Assembly: GCF_001467895.1 (NCBI RefSeq)
Contig: NZ_LNYO01000004.1
Coordinates: forward strand, 62,001-126,000
Source: Legionella nautarum
Lineage (GTDB): Bacteria > Pseudomonadota > Gammaproteobacteria > Legionellales > Legionellaceae
Length of the DNA: 64,000 nt
Reading direction: 5' to 3'
In this document: positions 55,577-64,000 of the stretch, in pieces
Layout of the letters: each line of letters starts with the position of its first letter
How positions within the stretch are numbered: the first letter of the stretch is position 1
Made by a program: the position numbers and the translations under genes
The notes under the pieces: generated by a model
Seen by the model: only the letters and a program-made list of their open reading frames with translations
Database searches by the model: none
Told to the model about the DNA's origin: nothing

Positions 55577-56428
55577 ATGAATTTTCAAAATTTAGCAAAA
55601 CCTTTACTCACCATAAGCCTCTCTTTGATGGGATTGCTCTATCAACCTTTTAGTTTTGCGCATGAGATGCATCACCATTCAGCAATGACCCAACAAAAAA
55701 AAGCCGAACCCACTATTAGATTAACTGTAGAAAAAATTATTAATGGCCCAAAGAACAATGTCGTATACATCAAATTAACCGATATTAAAACTAACAAACC
55801 CATTAGCCTAGAAGATCTTCGCGAAGTGCATACGCAAAAGATTCATATGCTCATTATTGATGATAGCCTCAATGATTATAGCCATGTTCATCCTAGTCCC
55901 ACCAAAGAACCTGGCGAGTATCAATTCTCATGGAAACCGAATAAAAAAGAAGCCAACTATCGAATTTGGGCTGATCTTGTGCCTTTGAATACCAATCAAC
56001 AAGAATATGTCATTGCCGATTTATATAAAACCAAAGCGAATATGACACAGATTATTCCGCGAATTACAACCGAAACGGTCGTTGACGGCTATAAGTTTAA
56101 ACTCTCTTTTGATCAACCTAAATTGGAGCTAGGCAAAGCGACAATGGGTAAAATCGAAATCACTGATGCTCAAGACAAGCCTGTGCATAATTTAGAACCT
56201 CTCATGGGGGCTTATGCGCATATCGTTGGCTTTAGTGATGATTTTAATACCGTCGTGCATGTACATCCCATGGGCGTTGAACCCCAACAAACCACTGACA
56301 GAGGTGGGCCAGAGCTCGATTTTCATATTGAACCACAGAAAGCTGGAGCAATTAAATTATTTGCGCAGGTCAAAATAAACGGCAAAGAATTATTTGTCCC
56401 CTTTAGTTATTATACTTCTGTTGGTTAA
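55577..56428 (+). CDS. Exported His-rich protein of the metal-efflux cassette
   Basis: A 283-residue exported protein with a signal peptide (residues ~8-30, LLTISLSLMGLLYQPFSFA) followed at once by HEMHHHSAMTQQ. Two related halves follow: KIHMLIIDDSLNDYSHVHPS (about 92-112) and AHIVGFSDDFNTVVHVHPMG (about 215-235), each a beta-sandwich-like unit with HxHP and later an EYQFSW or LDFHIEP strand. The family is not one I can name. Its start six bases after the RND gene and its His/Met-rich N-terminus suggest a periplasmic metal chaperone for the pump. Confidence 0.8.
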   Translation: MNFQNLAKPLLTISLSLMGLLYQPFSFAHEMHHHSAMTQQKKAEPTIRLTVEKIINGPKNNVVYIKLTDIKTNKPISLEDLREVHTQKIHMLIIDDSLNDYSHVHPSPTKEPGEYQFSWKPNKKEANYRIWADLVPLNTNQQEYVIADLYKTKANMTQIIPRITTETVVDGYKFKLSFDQPKLELGKATMGKIEITDAQDKPVHNLEPLMGAYAHIVGFSDDFNTVVHVHPMGVEPQQTTDRGGPELDFHIEPQKAGAIKLFAQVKINGKELFVPFSYYTSVG

Positions 56429-56463
56429 TAGATATTAGGGCGGCAATTCATCCCTACCTCTTA

Positions 56464-56486
56464 CCTACCGCGGCTTGTCCGCGGGG
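56464..56486. repeat. Short palindromic repeat after the metal cassette
   Basis: CCTACCGCGGCTTG-TCCGCGGGG carries the same core as the units at 25516 and 52244. It lies 36 bases after the exported His-rich protein gene, between converging genes. Confidence 0.85.
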
Positions 56487-56518
56487 CATCCAGAAAATCT
56501 ATCTGCCCCCAACAATCC

Positions 56519-56767
56519 CTAGTGATTTTGCGGCTGCGGATTCTGTTGCTGCTCAGTGCAATTTTGCACTGCACAATTTCTTGCATATTCAAAACCCCTA
56601 GAGCAAGCCATTATTGCACTGGTTTCTGCGGCATCACGATCGATACCACTACCGGAATAAACATTATTTTTAGTGTCGACGGCAGTGCAAGTCCAGGTAG
56701 TCAATGCACTAGCTAAGTTAGCAGAGCATAAAAATATAACTGTTAACGCTGTTTTGATAGCTTTCAT
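56519..56767 (-). CDS. Small secreted cysteine-containing protein, DUF4189-like
   Basis: An 82-residue protein with a signal peptide (MKAIKTALTVIFLCSANLASA) and a mature part of about 60 residues containing four Cys (TWTCTAVD, MACSRGF, ARNCAVQNC). The spacing, with GSGIDRDAAETSAIMACSRG between, recalls the DUF4189 pattern of small periplasmic proteins, but the match is loose. The tail is Gln/Pro/Asn-rich. AAGGAG eight bases before the ATG at 56767 fixes the start. Function unknown. Confidence 0.7.
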   Translation of the reverse strand: MKAIKTALTVIFLCSANLASALTTWTCTAVDTKNNVYSGSGIDRDAAETSAIMACSRGFEYARNCAVQNCTEQQQNPQPQNH

Positions 56768-56823
56768 TAGCAATCTCCTTATGTTGCCATTCTTGCGAGA
56801 ATGACAACCTAAGTCAAACGCAA

Positions 56824-57813
56824 TTAATCCAGTAAACCTAAGTCTTTTACTGCATCACGTTCTTGGCGAAGCTCGTTTAAAGTTTCATTAAATTTAATTT
56901 GGCTATAATCGTTAAATTTCAAACCTTCCACTATGCGGACCTCATTGTGCTCGTGTCGGCAAGGGAACGAGAACATTAAACCTTCATCAACACCATATTC
57001 GCCTTGAGAACTGAGGCACATTGAGAAAGATTCCATCGCAGGCGTATCATTGGTTAAACAATTCACCCCGTGGATAATTGCATTAGCTGCTGAAGCCGCT
57101 GAAGAAGCACCGCGGGCTTTAATAATAGTAGCGCCACGTTGTTGAACTGTTGAAACAAAAGTATCTTTTAGCCAGACTTCATCATCAATGACAGTAGATG
57201 CGGAGAAACCATTGATTTTTGCATTATAGAAATCAGGATATTGGGTCGAAGAGTGATTTCCCCAAATCGTCATTTGGCTTACGCAAGTAATATCAACCCC
57301 GGCTTTTTTTGCAAGTTGAGTACGTGCACGCAGCTCATCTAATGTAGTCATAGCATAAAAACGCTCATCAGGAATGTCTCGCGCATGATGTTTGGCAATC
57401 AAGCAGTTCGTATTACAAGGATTCCCCACCACAAAAACTCGGACATCTTGAGCAGCGTGATCATTAATGGCTTTTCCCTGCTTGGTAAAAATACCACCAT
57501 TAATTTGCAATAAGTCCGCACGCTCCATCCCTTGTTTACGTGGCACAGAACCTACTAATAATGCCCAATTTACACCGTCCATAGCCCGGTTTAAATCAGA
57601 AGTACAAACCACATTTTTAAGCAGCGGGAATGCACAATCATCGAGTTCCATCGCCACACCTTCTAAAGCAGGCAGTGCTTGATCTAATTCCAGTAATTGC
57701 AATTCAACATCGGTGTTGGGACCAAACATTTGCCCTGATGCAATTCTAAATAACAAGGCGTATCCAATTTGTCCTGCAGCGCCTGTAATCGCTACTCTAA
57801 CTCGTTTATTCAT
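56824..57813 (-). CDS. mdh: Malate dehydrogenase
   Basis: Oxidises malate to oxaloacetate with NAD in the citric-acid cycle. The nucleotide-binding start is [39 protein letters not shown] holds the substrate Arg loop, [13 protein letters not shown] follows, and [15 protein letters not shown] carries the catalytic His. The 329-residue length fits the cytosolic-type MDH. I start at 57813; the frame from 57837 would overlap nudE. It lies two bases after the nudE stop and is translated with it. Confidence 0.95.
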   Translation of the reverse strand: MNKRVRVAITGAAGQIGYALLFRIASGQMFGPNTDVELQLLELDQALPALEGVAMELDDCAFPLLKNVVCTSDLNRAMDGVNWALLVGSVPRKQGMERADLLQINGGIFTKQGKAINDHAAQDVRVFVVGNPCNTNCLIAKHHARDIPDERFYAMTTLDELRARTQLAKKAGVDITCVSQMTIWGNHSSTQYPDFYNAKINGFSASTVIDDEVWLKDTFVSTVQQRGATIIKARGASSAASAANAIIHGVNCLTNDTPAMESFSMCLSSQGEYGVDEGLMFSFPCRHEHNEVRIVEGLKFNDYSQIKFNETLNELRQERDAVKDLGLLD

Positions 57814-57815
57814 TT

Positions 57816-58364
57816 TTATTTTTCCCCTTCTAACCATTGTTTTACTAATAAAAGCGCAGCAACGCTACGCGCTTCAGAAAAATCAGGACGTACCAATAAC
57901 TCATTATAGGAAGTTAACGGCCATTCTATTACTTCAAGAGGCTCAGGCTCATCCCCCAAGAGCGTTGAAGGATATAAGTCCCTGGCCACAACTAGCTCAA
58001 GTTTTGCACCAAAATAAGCAGGCGCTAAACTAAGGGTTTTTAACCAATCAAAACGTTTTGCAGCAAAACCAACCTCTTCACGCAACTCGCGATTTGCTGC
58101 TTCGAATAAAGACTCTCCTTTTTCGATTAAACCTTTAGGAAAGCCTAATTCATAGTTTTCTGTTCCTGCTGCATATTCACGCACCAAAAGCAGCGATTCG
58201 CTCGCAGTAAGCGCAATAATAAGCACGGCTCCATGGCCATGACTGCGAATTCGCTCAAAAGAACGCTGTGCACCATTCGAAAAATGAAGATGCAACTCTT
58301 CTATCGTAAACAGTCTTGATTTAGCAACAACTGTCTTCTTTTTGCAAACTGGTTTTTCTCGCAT
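57816..58364 (-). CDS. nudE: Nudix hydrolase, ADP-compounds type (NudE-like)
   Basis: A 182-residue Nudix enzyme that removes nucleoside diphosphate derivatives such as ADP-ribose or NADH. The Nudix box is [20 protein letters not shown] with VGF after it (Gx5Ex7REUxEExGU intact), preceded by NYELGFPKG. The N-terminus [13 protein letters not shown]-like ([20 protein letters not shown]) matches NudE. mdh follows after two bases, so the pair forms an operon. It is divergent from hemW. Confidence 0.9.
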   Translation of the reverse strand: MREKPVCKKKTVVAKSRLFTIEELHLHFSNGAQRSFERIRSHGHGAVLIIALTASESLLLVREYAAGTENYELGFPKGLIEKGESLFEAANRELREEVGFAAKRFDWLKTLSLAPAYFGAKLELVVARDLYPSTLLGDEPEPLEVIEWPLTSYNELLVRPDFSEARSVAALLLVKQWLEGEK

Positions 58365-58469
58365 TCTGGTAGATTACCTCTCTAGCAAGCTACTACACTA
58401 AGCCACTCAGCAATTTAAAGCAAACTATGATACTATTGCAGTCTTGAACAAGCCAGCCTGATTTAAATA

Positions 58470-59603
58470 ATGTTACCAACCTCTTTGTATATCCACATTC
58501 CTTGGTGTATTCGCAAATGTCCCTATTGCGACTTCAACTCACACAAAAGCCCTGATAACTTGCCTGAGCAGCAATACATCGACGCGTTGATCGCTGATTT
58601 TACAGCCGATTTAAGCCATTTTCCTGCACGTGAAATACAAACTATCTTTATTGGCGGCGGGACACCTAGCTTACTTTCTGCCGACGCTTATGCCTCTTTA
58701 TTCACTCACCTACAAAAGTTGGTCCCTTTTGCAAAGGATATTGAAATTACTCTTGAGGCAAACCCAGGTACGGTCGAACAGGAGCGGTTCACTGATTATC
58801 GACAGTTAGGCATCAACCGTCTATCTCTTGGTATTCAAAGCTTTAATCCGTTGCATTTAAAAGCCTTGGGCCGTATCCATGATGATCAACAAGCTCATAA
58901 AGCGATTGAAGCCGCTCGCAATGCTGGTTTTGCCAATCTAAATATAGATATCATGCATGGTTTACCCGGACAATCGATTTTGCAAGGACTGGAAGATTTA
59001 ACTATCGCTTTATCCCATAAGCCTGAGCACTTATCCTGGTATCAATTAACGATCGAACCTAACACCATTTTTTATAAGCAACGCCCAACCCTACCCAATG
59101 AAGATGAAGTTTGCCTAATAGAAGAACAAGGCCTCGCTTATTTAGCTGCGAACGGCTATCAGCGTTATGAGATTTCTGCTTTTTGTCGCGCAGAAAAATA
59201 TGCCCAACATAACTTAAATTACTGGCTTTTTGGGGATTATTACGGCATTGGTGCGGGAGCCCATGGAAAAATAACCGATGAGAACAAGCAGGTTTTTCGT
59301 ACCCGCAAACAACGTCAACCTAGTGATTATTTACACCCAGAAAAACCTTTTCTCGCTGCCAAAGAACAAGTTGATCCTAGTTCCTTACCCTTTGAATACA
59401 TGCTCAATACAAGTCGCTTAGAACAAGCTATTCCAAATGCCTTATTTAGTGAACGAACTGGTTTATCCTTTGCTATTATTGAGCCTTTTTTGATCAAGGC
59501 CGCCGAAGCTGGCCTTATTTCAAAGAATGACCATTTTTGGCAAATTACGACCTTGGGGCGTCGTTACACGAATAATTTACAAGCGATGTTTCTACCTGAT
59601 TGA
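58470..59603 (+). CDS. hemW: Radical-SAM heme chaperone HemW
   Basis: A member of the HemN-like radical-SAM family that handles heme rather than making it. The iron-sulphur site is IPWCIRKCPYCDFNSH (Cx3Cx2C), followed by IFIGGGTPSLLS, EANPGTVEQERF and NRLSLGIQSFNP. The length of 377 residues is typical of HemW and shorter than HemN. The extra N-terminal Cys of HemN is absent. It is monocistronic and divergent from nudE-mdh. Confidence 0.93.
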   Translation: MLPTSLYIHIPWCIRKCPYCDFNSHKSPDNLPEQQYIDALIADFTADLSHFPAREIQTIFIGGGTPSLLSADAYASLFTHLQKLVPFAKDIEITLEANPGTVEQERFTDYRQLGINRLSLGIQSFNPLHLKALGRIHDDQQAHKAIEAARNAGFANLNIDIMHGLPGQSILQGLEDLTIALSHKPEHLSWYQLTIEPNTIFYKQRPTLPNEDEVCLIEEQGLAYLAANGYQRYEISAFCRAEKYAQHNLNYWLFGDYYGIGAGAHGKITDENKQVFRTRKQRQPSDYLHPEKPFLAAKEQVDPSSLPFEYMLNTSRLEQAIPNALFSERTGLSFAIIEPFLIKAAEAGLISKNDHFWQITTLGRRYTNNLQAMFLPD

Positions 59604-59662
59604 GCTTTGACACTTCACAACCAGCCCGCTTTGCTGAATAATATACTTCATTCAAAAATAGG

Positions 59663-59700
59663 ACCCTCATTTAAAGGGTAGGAAAAGACCTAACCAGGTC
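59663..59700 (+). promoter_or_regulatory. Two small hairpins in the plsY leader
   Basis: ACCCT/AGGGT (59663-59679) and GACCT/AGGTC (59687-59700) lie one after the other just upstream of the AGGAGG site at 59710. They could shape the leader RNA; no known riboswitch is recognised. Confidence 0.35.
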
Positions 59701-59721
59701 GTTCAATGTAGGAGGCATACG

Positions 59722-60537
59722 ATGGCAGTCTTGGTCTTTATTTTTTTTGTGGTCCTTGGCTATTTATCTGGTTCTGTTTGTTCCGCCGTCATTGTGAGTC
59801 GCTTGTTTTCTCTCCCTGACCCTCGTATTTCCGGTTCGCAAAATCCTGGCGCTACCAACGTTCTTCGTTTAGCCGGTAAAAAATATGCCGCAATGGTGTT
59901 AATTGCCGATATGCTAAAAGGGCTATTGCCTGTTCTTTTAGCCAAATTATTTGATGCAGACCCTATTACCATTAGCTTTACTTGCCTAGCTGCTGTGCTA
60001 GGGCATATGTACCCCGTTTTTTTTGGTTTTCGTGGAGGAAAGGGGGTTGCCACAGCAATAGGTGCTTTACTCGGATTACATTTTATTTTGGGTGTAATGG
60101 TTATTGCTACTTGGTTATTGGTGGCAAACTTCACCCGCTATTCTTCTCTTGCATCAATCATTTCCATGGTTCTTGCCCCCTTGTATGCACTGCTTACCAT
60201 TGGGCGATTAGACATTTTTCCACCTCTCTTTTTTATCGCCCTATTCGTACTGTACAAACACCGTAATAATATTACTCGCTTAATTGATGGAGATGAACCG
60301 AAAATCAAATTCAACCGTAGTAATTTAGATGAGGAAATCATTGCTGCCATTGAAGAACAAGCAATAGATACCCAACTTGACGAAGAAGAACCTGAATCAT
60401 TACCTCCCTCGCTTGAGGCAGAAAAAGATGAATTATCAGCGCTTCATGATGCAGAAGAAGAAAAACTACCCCCTTCAGTTGAGCCTACGCCGAAGAAGAA
60501 AGAAAAATCACCAAAGACTAAAAAACCTAAAATGTAG
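59722..60537 (+). CDS. plsY: Acyl-phosphate glycerol-3-phosphate acyltransferase with a long tail
   Basis: Makes lysophosphatidic acid from glycerol-3-phosphate and acyl-phosphate at the inner membrane. The conserved PlsY motifs are present: ISGSQNPGATNVLRLAGKK and VLGHMYPVFFGFRGGKGVAT; five or so membrane helices occupy residues 1-180 and the core ends at KHRNNITRLIDGDEPKIKF. About 70 further residues form an acidic, then Lys-rich, disordered tail (EEEPESLPPSLEAEKDE ... KKKEKSPKTKKPK), not found in the usual ~200-residue enzyme. AGGAGG precedes the ATG. Confidence 0.93.
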   Translation: MAVLVFIFFVVLGYLSGSVCSAVIVSRLFSLPDPRISGSQNPGATNVLRLAGKKYAAMVLIADMLKGLLPVLLAKLFDADPITISFTCLAAVLGHMYPVFFGFRGGKGVATAIGALLGLHFILGVMVIATWLLVANFTRYSSLASIISMVLAPLYALLTIGRLDIFPPLFFIALFVLYKHRNNITRLIDGDEPKIKFNRSNLDEEIIAAIEEQAIDTQLDEEEPESLPPSLEAEKDELSALHDAEEEKLPPSVEPTPKKKEKSPKTKKPKM

Positions 60538-60670
60538 ATTGGAGAGAGAAAAAACAAAACTCAGCCATTTTCGCGATGGTAACCGCTGAAAAGATATACT
60601 TGAATCTTGAGCAGCGGTTAGGTTTCAGCGTAGGGTGAGCGAAATAGCTCCGCCCATAGAGCACGAACGT

Positions 60671-61687
60671 TTACTCCGCAAGAGGCCAACGCGCCTTAAC
60701 CTCAATAACCGGACTTAGATCCCTTCTATCTTGCAATAAATGCAAACAACCAGCATAAGCAACCATGGCCCCATTATCAGTACAATATTCTGGACGAGGA
60801 AAATAAACCTCCCCTTTTAATTCAGTCATTAAAGCGGCCAATGAGCTACGTAAGCTGCGATTCGCACCTACTCCACCAGCAACAACCAATCGCCGAATAG
60901 CAGTTTGCTTTAAGGCTCGTTTACATTTAATTAAAAGTGTGTCCACAATCGCTTGCTGAAAAAGCTTGGCAATGATTGCTCTTGCCTGCTCATTTTTTTC
61001 GCTAGCATTCCAAGTGGTTAGTGCATGTGTTTTTAAGCCACTAAAACTAAAATCCAAACCTGGTCTATCCGTCATAGGCCGTGGAAAGGGGGGGGAAGAA
61101 AGAATTGCCTCTGGCGAACAGCGATCGGCTAGCCCCGCAAGAACTGCCCCGCCGGGATAAGCTAAACCCATTAATTTTGCTGTCTTATCGAAAGCCTCTC
61201 CAACCGCATCATCTAAGGTATCGCCCAGTAATTGATAATCACCTAAAGCCCGCACTTCGATTAATTGCGTATGCCCTCCTGAAACTAATAAAGCCAAGAA
61301 GGGAAAATCGAGTTGCGGGGAGTCCAATTTTGCCGCCAATAAATGGGCTTCTAGATGATGAATTGCTAATGCAGGTATATGAAGACCAAAGGCTAGGCTT
61401 TTGGCGAAACAAGCACCTGTTAACAAAGCCCCAATTAAACCAGGCCCCGCGGTGTAGGCCACTGCATTAAGCTCGGTTTTATTGGTTTTCGCTTGCTGCA
61501 AAGCCTCATCAACGAGCGGCACCAAATATTTGACGTGATCACGCGAAGCAAGTTCGGGTACTACCCCGCCATAACGCTGATGAGTAGCTACTTGTGAATG
61601 AAGTACATCTGCGAGTAACCCTTTTTCGGAATCGTAAATTGCTACACCAGTTTCGTCACAGGACGACTCAATGCCTAAAACACGCAT
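60671..61687 (-). CDS. tsaD: tRNA t6A threonylcarbamoyltransferase TsaD
   Basis: Transfers the threonylcarbamoyl group, made by the Sua5 enzyme at 39274, to A37 of ANN-decoding tRNAs, together with TsaB and TsaE. The ASKHA-fold start [19 protein letters not shown], the metal-binding HHLEAHLLA and the [10 protein letters not shown] and [12 protein letters not shown] motifs are intact. The 338-residue length is normal. The ATG at 61687 is preferred to a TTG one codon earlier. It is divergent from rpsU, which is the usual arrangement in Gammaproteobacteria. Confidence 0.96.
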   Translation of the reverse strand: MRVLGIESSCDETGVAIYDSEKGLLADVLHSQVATHQRYGGVVPELASRDHVKYLVPLVDEALQQAKTNKTELNAVAYTAGPGLIGALLTGACFAKSLAFGLHIPALAIHHLEAHLLAAKLDSPQLDFPFLALLVSGGHTQLIEVRALGDYQLLGDTLDDAVGEAFDKTAKLMGLAYPGGAVLAGLADRCSPEAILSSPPFPRPMTDRPGLDFSFSGLKTHALTTWNASEKNEQARAIIAKLFQQAIVDTLLIKCKRALKQTAIRRLVVAGGVGANRSLRSSLAALMTELKGEVYFPRPEYCTDNGAMVAYAGCLHLLQDRRDLSPVIEVKARWPLAE

Positions 61688-61827
61688 CAATACCTCAATT
61701 CAAATAATGTCTGACAATTATACAAAGATCTACCCTGCAGGATCTACCCAATCCTTAGGAAACCTCTCCCATTTTCAACCTTTTAGTTCTAAATTTTATT
61801 TACAAATCGACTAAACTATAAATAAAC

Positions 61828-61856
61828 TTGACGATTGCAAGAACTGGCACTAGAAT
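61828..61856 (+). promoter_or_regulatory. Sigma-70 promoter of the rpsU-yqeY-dnaG operon
   Basis: TTGACG (61828-61833) and TAGAAT (61851-61856) with an exact 17-base spacer. Transcription should start near 61863, giving a leader of about 33 bases. This is the best promoter match in the window. Confidence 0.75.
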
Positions 61857-61896
61857 TGCCAACCTATTGTATTCAATTAAACCAGAGGAATAGTTA

Positions 61897-62124
61897 ATGC
61901 CTACCGTTCGTGTGAAAGAGGGCGAAAACCCTGAATACGCACTACGCCGTTTCAAGCGCTCCTGCGAAAAAGCAGGAATTTTGACTGAGTTGCGTCGCCG
62001 CGAGTTTTATGAAAAACCAACTGCTGAGCGTAAGCGCAAACAAGCTGCTGCGGTAAAACGCCATCTTAAAAAGATTTCTCGTGATACATCTTCTCGTCGC
62101 AGTCTCAAGCACCGACGTAAATAA
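61897..62124 (+). CDS. rpsU: 30S ribosomal protein S21
   Basis: A 75-residue basic protein. [20 protein letters not shown] and [20 protein letters not shown] are the S21 signature, and the Arg/Lys-rich end ([11 protein letters not shown]) is typical. First gene of the rpsU-yqeY-dnaG group, which couples translation, replication and (with rpoD beyond the window) transcription. GAGGA precedes the ATG. Confidence 0.97.
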   Translation: MPTVRVKEGENPEYALRRFKRSCEKAGILTELRRREFYEKPTAERKRKQAAAVKRHLKKISRDTSSRRSLKHRRK

Positions 62125-62126
62125 TC

Positions 62127-62570
62127 ATGACTATTAAAGACAGCATTAGTAACGATCTTAAAGACGCAATGCGTGCCAGAGACAAGAAAAAACTGGACAC
62201 CTTGCGCCTTATCACTGCTGCAGTCAAACAAGTCGAAGTCGATGAGCGTATTGTCGTTGATGATGAGCGTATGCTAATCATCTTAGATAAGCTTGCCAAG
62301 CAACGTAAAGAATCCATTACTCAATTTGAAGCTGCCGGACGAGATGATCTGGTCGCTCAAGAGCAGTATGAACTAGGCGTTATCGGTCATTATTTGCCTG
62401 AACCCTTATCAGATAAAGAAATCGAAGCACTAGTTGCTCAAGCCTTTACTGAATCAGGAGCAACCAAAATGAGCGATATGGGCAAGGTTATGGCTATTCT
62501 AAAACCACAATTGCAAGGTCGAGCCGATATGAGCAAAGTTAGCCTCTTGATCAAGGCAAAATTGAGTTAA
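62127..62570 (+). CDS. yqeY: GatB/YqeY domain protein
   Basis: A 147-residue helical protein with SISNDLKDAMRARDKKKLDT and LRLITAAVKQVEVD, then AIDKLAKQRKESITQFEAAG-like (LDKLAKQRKESITQFEAAGR), matching YqeY, which resembles the tRNA-binding tail domain of the amidotransferase subunit GatB. Its role is unclear; it may touch tRNA. It starts two bases after the rpsU stop, so the genes are translated together, and dnaG begins eight bases downstream. Confidence 0.9.
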   Translation: MTIKDSISNDLKDAMRARDKKKLDTLRLITAAVKQVEVDERIVVDDERMLIILDKLAKQRKESITQFEAAGRDDLVAQEQYELGVIGHYLPEPLSDKEIEALVAQAFTESGATKMSDMGKVMAILKPQLQGRADMSKVSLLIKAKLS

Positions 62571-62578
62571 TTACGTTC

Positions 62579-64000
62579 ATGTCTGGCTTAATACCGCAGC
62601 CATTCATTGATGAATTACTTAGCCGAACAGATATAGTCGAGCTAATTGATGGCTATGTTCTACTAAAAAAGCGTGGAACTAGCTTTATAGCCTGCTGCCC
62701 TTTCCACAGTGAAAAAACACCGTCTTTCAATGTAGTCGCAAAAAAACAATTCTATCATTGCTTCGGGTGTGGTGTGAGCGGCAATGCCATCAGCTTTGTC
62801 ATGAGTTATCTGAATCAAGGTTTTACGGATGCGATAGAAACTCTAGCCTCGCGTTTAGGTATGACAGTACCACGTGAAGGCAATGCTGAAAAAAACCAGC
62901 AATCGCTAAGTTTGTACCAATTGCTGACTCGAGTGAATCAATTCTACCAACAAACCTTAAAAACAAAGGGAGAGCTAGCTATTAACTATTTACGAGGACG
63001 CGGTCTAAGTGGAGAAATAGCAAAGCTCTATCAATTAGGTTATGCACCAGCAGGCTGGCAAACCCTTGAGCAACAATTTAAGCGTAATCGCAATGAACTC
63101 ATAGCCACAGGCATGTTGATTAAAAAAGACGACGGCAAAACCTACGATCGTTATCGGCATCGGATTATGTTCCCCATTCACGACCGGCATGGACGAATCA
63201 TTGGTTTCGGCGGACGGGCTATTGATGCAGAACAAAAACCCAAATATTTAAATTCCCCAGAAACGACTATTTTCCAAAAAAGTCGCGAACTTTATGGCCT
63301 GCACCAAATTCTCCAACAGCAGAGCAGTATCGAGAACATCGTGGTTGTTGAAGGTTATATGGATGTCATTGCCCTAGCCCAACATGGAATTCGCAATGCG
63401 GTTGCTGCTTTAGGCACGGCAACCAGCGGTTTTCATATTCAACTATTGGCTAAGCACACTAAACAACTTATTTTTTGTTTTGATGGCGACGCAGCCGGCA
63501 GACAGGCAGCTTGGAGGGCTTTAGAAAGTTGTTTACCCGAATTAAATGCAGGTCTCGATGCCAGTTTTATTTTTCTACCTGAAGGACAAGATCCGGACAG
63601 CCTGGTGCGAGAAGAAGGCAGTGAGCAATTCAAAACACGATTAAAAAATGCGACACCTTTAAATCGTTTTTTCTTAGATAGCATCGCCAATGGAATTGAT
63701 ACTTTCAGTGTGGCAGGTAAAAGTCAGTTGATTAATGCCGCAAAGCCTTATCTGCTAAAAATGCAAGACGGCCCTTATAAACAACTATTGATTAATGAAT
63801 TGTCGCGCATGACTCATATTGAGAATTACCGCATTCTGCAAATCTTACAGGATAATTTGCGACAAAAGGTGCAGGAAACCAATAAAAAGATTGCCAACTC
63901 ACCGATTCGCTTAGCCATTGCACTGCTTATTCAAAATCCTGAAATTTATACTGCCTGTAAAACGGAGATCAATTCGGAGCTACTTGACGGTCAAGGACAG
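62579..64000 (+). CDS. dnaG: DNA primase, cut at the right window edge
   Basis: Makes RNA primers for replication. The first 474 residues are present. The N-terminal zinc-binding domain has CPFHSEKTPSFNV and YHCFGCGVSGNAISF (Cys-His...Cys-Cys). The Toprim catalytic domain contains VVVEGYMDVIALAQ and LIFCFDGDAAGRQAA, and the RNA polymerase basic-patch region holds KYLNSPETTIFQKS. The helicase-binding C-terminal domain is beyond the edge. The ATG at 62579 is eight bases after yqeY; the ribosome-binding site is weak. rpoD would be expected next. Confidence 0.96.
   Translation, partial: MSGLIPQPFIDELLSRTDIVELIDGYVLLKKRGTSFIACCPFHSEKTPSFNVVAKKQFYHCFGCGVSGNAISFVMSYLNQGFTDAIETLASRLGMTVPREGNAEKNQQSLSLYQLLTRVNQFYQQTLKTKGELAINYLRGRGLSGEIAKLYQLGYAPAGWQTLEQQFKRNRNELIATGMLIKKDDGKTYDRYRHRIMFPIHDRHGRIIGFGGRAIDAEQKPKYLNSPETTIFQKSRELYGLHQILQQQSSIENIVVVEGYMDVIALAQHGIRNAVAALGTATSGFHIQLLAKHTKQLIFCFDGDAAGRQAAWRALESCLPELNAGLDASFIFLPEGQDPDSLVREEGSEQFKTRLKNATPLNRFFLDSIANGIDTFSVAGKSQLINAAKPYLLKMQDGPYKQLLINELSRMTHIENYRILQILQDNLRQKVQETNKKIANSPIRLAIALLIQNPEIYTACKTEINSELLDGQGQ

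Overview
The window looks like a chromosomal segment of a Legionella species or a close relative in the Legionellales. The evidence is the mix of AT-rich gammaproteobacterial housekeeping genes with typical Legionella accessory genes: a secreted thermolysin-family protease closely matching what I remember of L. pneumophila ProA, an ankyrin-repeat protein, an IcmC/DotE-like small membrane protein, and orphan proteins with charged C-terminal tails. No rRNA, tRNA, CRISPR array, insertion sequence or prophage was recognised. Identifications rest on reading motifs and remembered family sequences; no search was run.

Layout. 0-2.6 kb: an AT-rich accessory stretch with a gene start running off the left edge and two orphan proteins. 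2.9-6.6 kb: an RhlE-type DEAD-box helicase, a DUF4169 protein and a second-type elongation factor G. 6.7-9.5 kb: a methyltransferase coupled to an orphan gene, divergent from a LysR regulator. 9.5-13.7 kb: gpmI-envC-ctpA, closed by a strong terminator. 13.8-16.2 kb: exported adenosine deaminase-like enzyme and a lipase-like hydrolase whose 3' ends overlap. 16.6-20.4 kb: hflK-hflC-DUF2065-purA on the minus strand. 20.5-22.7 kb: ankyrin gene and trmB. 23.0-26.4 kb: rpmB-rpmG, then rpoN-hpf-(repeat cluster)-ptsN. 26.5-30.8 kb: a two-gene unit encoding a membrane-anchored FAD oxidase/methyltransferase fusion and an unrecognised partner. 31.1-37.2 kb: HPr, pssA, DUF3579, IcmC-like protein, a flavin reductase, class I aldolase, an EEP-family phosphatase and an alpha/beta hydrolase. 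37.1-38.8 kb: ProA-like protease. 39.3-47.5 kb: Sua5, a biotin-dependent carboxylase subunit, then aroQ-accB-accC-prmA-purH and a CBS protein. 47.7-56.4 kb: a copper or heavy-metal efflux cassette (P-type ATPase, TolC-like, adaptor, RND pump, exported His-rich protein). 56.5-64 kb: a small secreted protein, nudE-mdh, hemW, plsY with an unusual tail, tsaD, and the rpsU-yqeY-dnaG operon running off the right edge.

How they fit together. Several units are conserved operons: cell-wall remodelling (envC, ctpA), membrane quality control (hflKC), fatty-acid synthesis entry (accBC), t6A tRNA modification (sua5 and tsaD, unlinked), and nitrogen-PTS signalling (rpoN, ptsN and a distant HPr). The accessory parts most worth attention are the FAD oxidase-methyltransferase pair, the metal-efflux cassette, the orphan IcmC-like gene, the candidate effectors, and two families of palindromic intergenic repeats that interrupt otherwise conserved operons.
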